A stretch of DNA of 64,000 nt from Aureimonas jatrophae (GTDB taxonomy: Bacteria; Pseudomonadota; Alphaproteobacteria; Rhizobiales; Rhizobiaceae): the NCBI RefSeq assembly GCF_900104035.1, contig NZ_FNIT01000003.1:124001-188000 (forward strand), given 5' to 3'. Below are positions 60,294-64,000 of the stretch, piece by piece. The notes below the pieces were generated by a model that saw only the letters and a list, made by a program, of their open reading frames with translations, ran no database searches and was not told the DNA's origin. Position 1 is the stretch's first letter; every line of letters starts with the position of its first letter. The translations under genes were made by a program, and so were the position numbers.

Positions 60294-60295
60294 CC

Positions 60296-61852
60296 ATGAC
60301 CCAGCACCCAGACACCATCCTCATCGTCGACTTCGGCTCTCAGGTCACGCAGCTCATTGCGCGACGGGTGCGCGAGGCGGGCGTTTACTCCGAGATCGTG
60401 CCGTTTCAATCGGCGGAGGAGGGATTCGCGCGCCTGAAGCCGCGAGGCGTCATCCTTTCGGGCTCGCCGGCGTCGACCACGGAAACCGATTCGCCTCGCG
60501 CGCCGGACGCGATCTTCGGTGCGGGTGTTCCGGTTTTGGGGATCTGCTACGGCCAGCAGACCATGTGCGCGCAGCTCGGCGGGCGGATCGAAGGCGGCCT
60601 GCACCGCGAGTTCGGGCGCGCCTTCGTCGAGGTCCAGAAGCCGTCTCCGCTCTTCGACGGGATCTGGGCCGAAGGGACGCGTCATCAGGTCTGGATGAGC
60701 CACGGCGATCGCGTCACCGCGCTGCCGAAGGGCTTCGAGATCGTCGCGACATCGGCAGGCGCGCCCTTCGCGGCGATTGCCGACGAGGCGCGGCGCTTCT
60801 ACGGCGTCCAGTTCCACCCCGAGGTCGCCCACACGCCGGACGGCGCGAAACTGATCTCCAACTTCGTCCATAAGATCGTCGGCGCGCCGGGCGACTGGAC
60901 CATGGCCGCCTTCCGCGAGCAGGCGATCGAGGAGATCCGGGCCAAGGTCGGCCGCGAGAAGGTCATTTGTGGCCTGTCGGGCGGTGTCGACTCGTCGGTC
61001 GCCGCCGTGCTGCTGCATGAAGCCATCGGCGACCAGCTGACATGCATCTTCGTGGATCACGGACTGCTGCGCATGGGCGAAGCGGAGCAGGTCGTCACCA
61101 TGTTCCGCGACCACTACAACATTCCTCTCGTTCACGTGCAGGCGCAGGATCTCTTCCTCGACGCGCTGGCCGGTGAGATGGACCCGGAGGTGAAGCGCAA
61201 GACGATCGGGCGTCTGTTCATCGAGACCTTCGAAGCGGAGGCGAAGAAGATCGGCGGCGCTTCGTTCCTGGCGCAGGGTACGCTCTACCCGGACGTCATC
61301 GAGTCGGTTTCCTTCACGGGCGGGCCATCGGTGACGATCAAGTCGCACCACAACGTCGGCGGCCTGCCCGAGCGCATGGACATGAAGCTCGTCGAGCCGT
61401 TGCGGGAGCTCTTCAAGGACGAGGTGCGCGTTCTGGGCCGCGAACTGGGCCTGCCCGAGCCCTTCGTCGGACGCCATCCGTTCCCCGGACCGGGCTTGGC
61501 GATCCGGTGCCCCGGCGGTGTCACGCGCGAGAAGATCGCGATCCTTCAACAAGCCGATGCGATCTATCTCGACGAAATCCGCAAGGCGGGTCTCTACGAC
61601 GCGATCTGGCAGGCCTTCGCCGTACTTCTGCCAGTCCAGACGGTGGGCGTGATGGGCGATGGGCGGACCTACGAGTTCGTCTGCGCTCTGCGCGCGGTGA
61701 CGTCGGTCGACGGGATGACCGCGGACTTCTACCCCTTCGACATGGAGTTCATGGGACAGGTCGCAACGCGCATCATCAACGAGGTCAAGGGCATCAACCG
61801 CGTGGTCTACGACATCACGTCGAAGCCACCGGGTACGATCGAGTGGGAGTGA
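60296..61852 (+). CDS. guaA: GMP synthase (glutamine-hydrolysing)
   Basis: Converts XMP to GMP with glutamine nitrogen. Of 518 residues, about 1-200 form the class I amidotransferase domain (nucleophile Cys84 in GICYGQQTM; His/Glu in QFHPEVAHT). About 205-395 form the ATP pyrophosphatase domain (P-loop [10 protein letters not shown]), and the C-terminal dimerisation domain ends in KPPGTIEWE. Standard length. Functions with guaB in the same window. A perfect inverted repeat overlaps the expected ribosome binding site. Confidence 0.98.
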   Translation: MTQHPDTILIVDFGSQVTQLIARRVREAGVYSEIVPFQSAEEGFARLKPRGVILSGSPASTTETDSPRAPDAIFGAGVPVLGICYGQQTMCAQLGGRIEGGLHREFGRAFVEVQKPSPLFDGIWAEGTRHQVWMSHGDRVTALPKGFEIVATSAGAPFAAIADEARRFYGVQFHPEVAHTPDGAKLISNFVHKIVGAPGDWTMAAFREQAIEEIRAKVGREKVICGLSGGVDSSVAAVLLHEAIGDQLTCIFVDHGLLRMGEAEQVVTMFRDHYNIPLVHVQAQDLFLDALAGEMDPEVKRKTIGRLFIETFEAEAKKIGGASFLAQGTLYPDVIESVSFTGGPSVTIKSHHNVGGLPERMDMKLVEPLRELFKDEVRVLGRELGLPEPFVGRHPFPGPGLAIRCPGGVTREKIAILQQADAIYLDEIRKAGLYDAIWQAFAVLLPVQTVGVMGDGRTYEFVCALRAVTSVDGMTADFYPFDMEFMGQVATRIINEVKGINRVVYDITSKPPGTIEWE

Positions 61853-61855
61853 GGC

Positions 61856-61902
61856 CCGTTTCGCGCACCGGTATCTCCCTTTCGCGAAACGGAAAATCCG
61901 TT
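61856..61902 (+). repeat. Overlapping alternative hairpins downstream of guaA
   Basis: CCGTTTCGCG (61856-61865) is perfectly complementary to CGCGAAACGG (61883-61892). The tail of the latter, AACGGA (61888-61893), is also complementary to TCCGTT (61897-61902). Only one of the two hairpins can form at a time. No T-tract follows. Confidence 0.5.
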
Positions 61903-61970
61903 AGAAGGCCCCCAGGAGCGACTACAAGGGGTCTCGCGCGACAGCGCTTGGCCGATGCAGGTGAGCAGCG

Positions 61971-62738
61971 ATGACCAACGATACATTCATTCGCGAGGTG
62001 AACGAGGAGGTTCGCCGGGAACGGATGGAGCGCCTCGGCAAGCGTTATGGCCTGTTCGCCATCGCTGCGGCTGTGGTGATCGTGCTCGGCGTTGGCGGCT
62101 ACGTGGCGTGGGAGCGATACCGCGAAGGTCTCGAGGCCGCTGACGGGACACGTTTCGTCGAAGCCGGTGCGTTGATCGAAGCCGGCAAGCCCGACGAGGC
62201 TCGATCCATCCTCGAAGCCATGGCATCCGACGGGGTGGCGACCTATCCGACGCTGGCCCGCCTGCGCTTGGCCGATGTCGCTCAGACCAACGACGCCGCT
62301 TCTGCCGTTCCATTGTTCGATGCTGTGGCGAACGACGGGTCTGCTCCGCAGAACCTGCGCGACGCAGCGGCCATCCGAGCAGCCTACATTCTCGTGGATA
62401 CCGGAACGCTGGCGGACGTGCGGGCCCGTGTCGAACGGTTGACCGGCGAGGGCGAGCCCATGCGCTACGCGGCGCGCGAGGCGGTGGCGCTATCAGCCTT
62501 CAAGGCCGGCGATATCGAAACGGCGCGTCCGTTGTTTGCACAGCTTGCCGAGGATCTCGGGACGCCGCGAGGCATCAAGCAGCGTGCCGGCCTGATGGCG
62601 GAGACGATCGCCGCTTCGACGCCTGCGGCGGAGCCTGCCGCGCCGGCAACCAGCGAGCCATCAGCCGGCGCCGCCGCGCCGACGGACGGTGCTACCCCCG
62701 CAACGCCCGCTCCCGCCGCCGGGCAGCCGCCCGCATGA
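61971..62738 (+). CDS. YfgM-like tetratricopeptide membrane protein
   Basis: A 255-residue inner-membrane protein: cytoplasmic N-terminus ([20 protein letters not shown]), one transmembrane helix (about residues 26-48), then a periplasmic TPR-like domain ([41 protein letters not shown]) and an Ala/Pro/Thr-rich tail of about 50 residues. This matches the YfgM/DUF2133 family that associates with the Sec translocon and periplasmic chaperones. In E. coli yfgM is followed by bamB and der; here der follows directly through an ATGA overlap, with no bamB between. Confidence 0.88.
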   Translation: MTNDTFIREVNEEVRRERMERLGKRYGLFAIAAAVVIVLGVGGYVAWERYREGLEAADGTRFVEAGALIEAGKPDEARSILEAMASDGVATYPTLARLRLADVAQTNDAASAVPLFDAVANDGSAPQNLRDAAAIRAAYILVDTGTLADVRARVERLTGEGEPMRYAAREAVALSAFKAGDIETARPLFAQLAEDLGTPRGIKQRAGLMAETIAASTPAAEPAAPATSEPSAGAAAPTDGATPATPAPAAGQPPA

Positions 62739-64000
62739 CGCGCCCTGTCACGATCGCTCTCGTCGGCCGCCCGAACGTCGGCAAGTCGACCTTGTTCAAC
62801 CGGTTGGTCGGTAAGCGCCTCGCACTGGTGGATGATCGCCCGGGCGTGACGCGCGATCGACGCGAGGGCGAGGCCAAGCTGCAGGACATCGAGTTCCGCG
62901 TCATCGATACCGCCGGTCTGGAGGAGGCAGGCGCCGAGACGTTGGAAGGGCGTATGCGAGCCCAGACCGAGGCGGCCATCGATCAGGCCGACCTCTCGCT
63001 CTTCATCGTGGATGCGAAGGAAGGCTTGGCACCTCACGACGAGATTTTCGCGGAGCTTCTGCGTCGTCGCAACAAGCCGGTCGTGCTGGTGGCCAACAAG
63101 TCCGAGGCGCGAGGCTCCGATGCGGGCTTCTACGACGCGTATTCGCTGGGTCTGGGAGAGCCGTGCCCGATCTCGGCCGAGCATGGCGAGGGTATGAGCG
63201 ACCTGCGCGATGCGATCGTGGAGGCGCTAGGCTACGAGGTCTTCGCCGACGACGAAGATGATTCCGCCGCGGATACCGCCGTGGATGTGGAATTGGACGA
63301 GAACGGCGAGCCCGTCGAGCGTTACGATGCCACCAAACCTCTCAACATCGCGATTGTCGGGCGACCGAATGCCGGCAAGTCGACCCTGGTCAACCGGTTC
63401 CTCGGCTCCGACCGTCTCCTGACGGGACCGGAAGCCGGCATTACGCGCGATTCCATTTCCGTCGAATGGGAATGGCGCGGTCGCCGTATTAAGATGTTCG
63501 ACACGGCCGGATTGCGCCGTAAGGCACGCATCCAGGAGAAGCTGGAAAAGCTGTCAGTCGCCGATGCTTTGCGAGCCATCAAGTTCGCCGAGGTCGTGAT
63601 TGTCGTGTTCGACGTGACCGTGCCGTTCGAGAAGCAGGACCTCTCGATCGCGGATCTCATCGCGCGCGAGGGGCGCGCGCCGGTTCTCGCGTTCAACAAA
63701 TGGGATCTCGTGAACGATCGGCAGGAGGTTCTGGCCGACCTGCACGAGAAGACGGAGCGGCTGCTGCCGCAGTTGCGCGGCGTACGCACGGCGACGGTTT
63801 CGGGCGAGACGGGTGAGGGCCTCGATCGTCTGATGCAGGGCGTCGTTCAGGCACATGAAACGTGGAATCGCCGAATCTCGACCGCCAAGCTCAACCAGTG
63901 GCTTGAGCGCATGGTCGCGCATCATCCGCCTCCGGCGGTCGCCGGGCGGCGCGTGAACGTCAAGTACATGACGCAGATCAAGACCCGGCCGCCGACCTTC
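62735..64000 (+). CDS. der: Ribosome biogenesis GTPase Der (EngA), 3'-truncated by the window edge
   Basis: Double-GTPase needed for 50S subunit assembly. The first 422 codons are present without a stop. G-domain 1 (from residue 5) has P-loop GRPNVGKS, then DTAGLEEAG and NKSE; G-domain 2 (from about residue 208) has [18 protein letters not shown] and NKWD. An acidic linker (about 165-200) joins them, and the KH-like C-terminal domain has begun. The family is usually 450-490 long, so a few dozen codons are missing. It starts within the preceding stop (ATGA). Confidence 0.97.
   Translation, partial: MTRPVTIALVGRPNVGKSTLFNRLVGKRLALVDDRPGVTRDRREGEAKLQDIEFRVIDTAGLEEAGAETLEGRMRAQTEAAIDQADLSLFIVDAKEGLAPHDEIFAELLRRRNKPVVLVANKSEARGSDAGFYDAYSLGLGEPCPISAEHGEGMSDLRDAIVEALGYEVFADDEDDSAADTAVDVELDENGEPVERYDATKPLNIAIVGRPNAGKSTLVNRFLGSDRLLTGPEAGITRDSISVEWEWRGRRIKMFDTAGLRRKARIQEKLEKLSVADALRAIKFAEVVIVVFDVTVPFEKQDLSIADLIAREGRAPVLAFNKWDLVNDRQEVLADLHEKTERLLPQLRGVRTATVSGETGEGLDRLMQGVVQAHETWNRRISTAKLNQWLERMVAHHPPPAVAGRRVNVKYMTQIKTRPPTF

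Noticed and set aside
60137-61552. Leftward in-frame extension of the phytase-like gene across guaA
   Set aside because: The extension is antisense to guaA, and a signal peptide with a good ribosome binding site begins at 60136.

Overview
The window is a high-G+C chromosomal segment from an alphaproteobacterium, almost certainly of the order Hyphomicrobiales (Rhizobiales). The order call rests on a giant coiled-coil protein matching the growth-pole-ring protein (GPR/RgsE) of polar-growing rhizobia, the CckA cell-cycle kinase next to a FliO-like gene and dksA, a DksA lacking most zinc cysteines, class II DAHP synthase, the malic enzyme-phosphotransacetylase fusion, and a PlcP-Agt-like lipid-remodelling pair. 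The family cannot be fixed from the sequence. The content is core genome: no insertion sequence, prophage, integrase or CRISPR array is visible. One tRNA gene (Gln, CTG) is present.

Layout. 1-5.9 kb: truncated DAHP synthase, DedA and DUF1003 membrane proteins, a small membrane protein translationally coupled to an MFS carrier, and a glutamyl-tRNA synthetase. 5.9-11.2 kb: malic enzyme fusion, metallophosphoesterase plus glycosyltransferase, and a dipeptide-epimerase-family enzyme. 11.4-15.7 kb: a four-gene Mla/MCE lipid-transport operon (permease, ATPase, MCE protein, lipoprotein). 16.0-23.2 kb: one 2376-codon gene for the GPR-like protein. Between it and a divergent HPt gene lies an unusually structured 378-bp gap. 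23.5-30.0 kb: HPt protein, 2Fe-2S ferredoxin, DUF922 protein, folP-folK, and a leftward SixA-YcjX-YcjF cluster. 30.3-36.9 kb: dksA, a FliO-like protein, cckA and the pseudouridine catabolism pair psuK-psuG. 37-43 kb: recA with a LexA-like box inside its promoter, alaS, a small secreted protein and icd. 43.2-46.7 kb: a PhoQ/FeuQ-like two-component system divergent from a secreted OB-fold/PepSY-like protein, then the tRNA gene. 46.9-51 kb: Ppx/GppA, RlmE, GNAT and a DHA2 efflux pump. 51-56.2 kb: Tat-exported metallo-beta-lactamase-fold protein, guaB, and divergent oxyR-katA. 56.4-64 kb: RsmB-type methyltransferase, TspO, MTA/SAH nucleosidase, phytase-like esterase, guaA, a YfgM-like protein and der, which is truncated by the window edge.

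Functional themes are envelope biogenesis and polar growth (GPR, Mla, PlcP-Agt, DedA, FliO-like), cell-cycle signalling (CckA, HPt), guanine nucleotide synthesis (guaB, guaA), folate synthesis (folP-folK without folB), translation and RNA modification, and stress responses (recA, oxyR-katA, dksA). The most unusual non-coding stretch is 23.17-23.54 kb. It holds a compound hairpin, an inverted CTGAAC-type repeat resembling the operator of the 45.6-kb two-component system, a near-CtrA site, and a 63-nt structured element ending in a U-tract.
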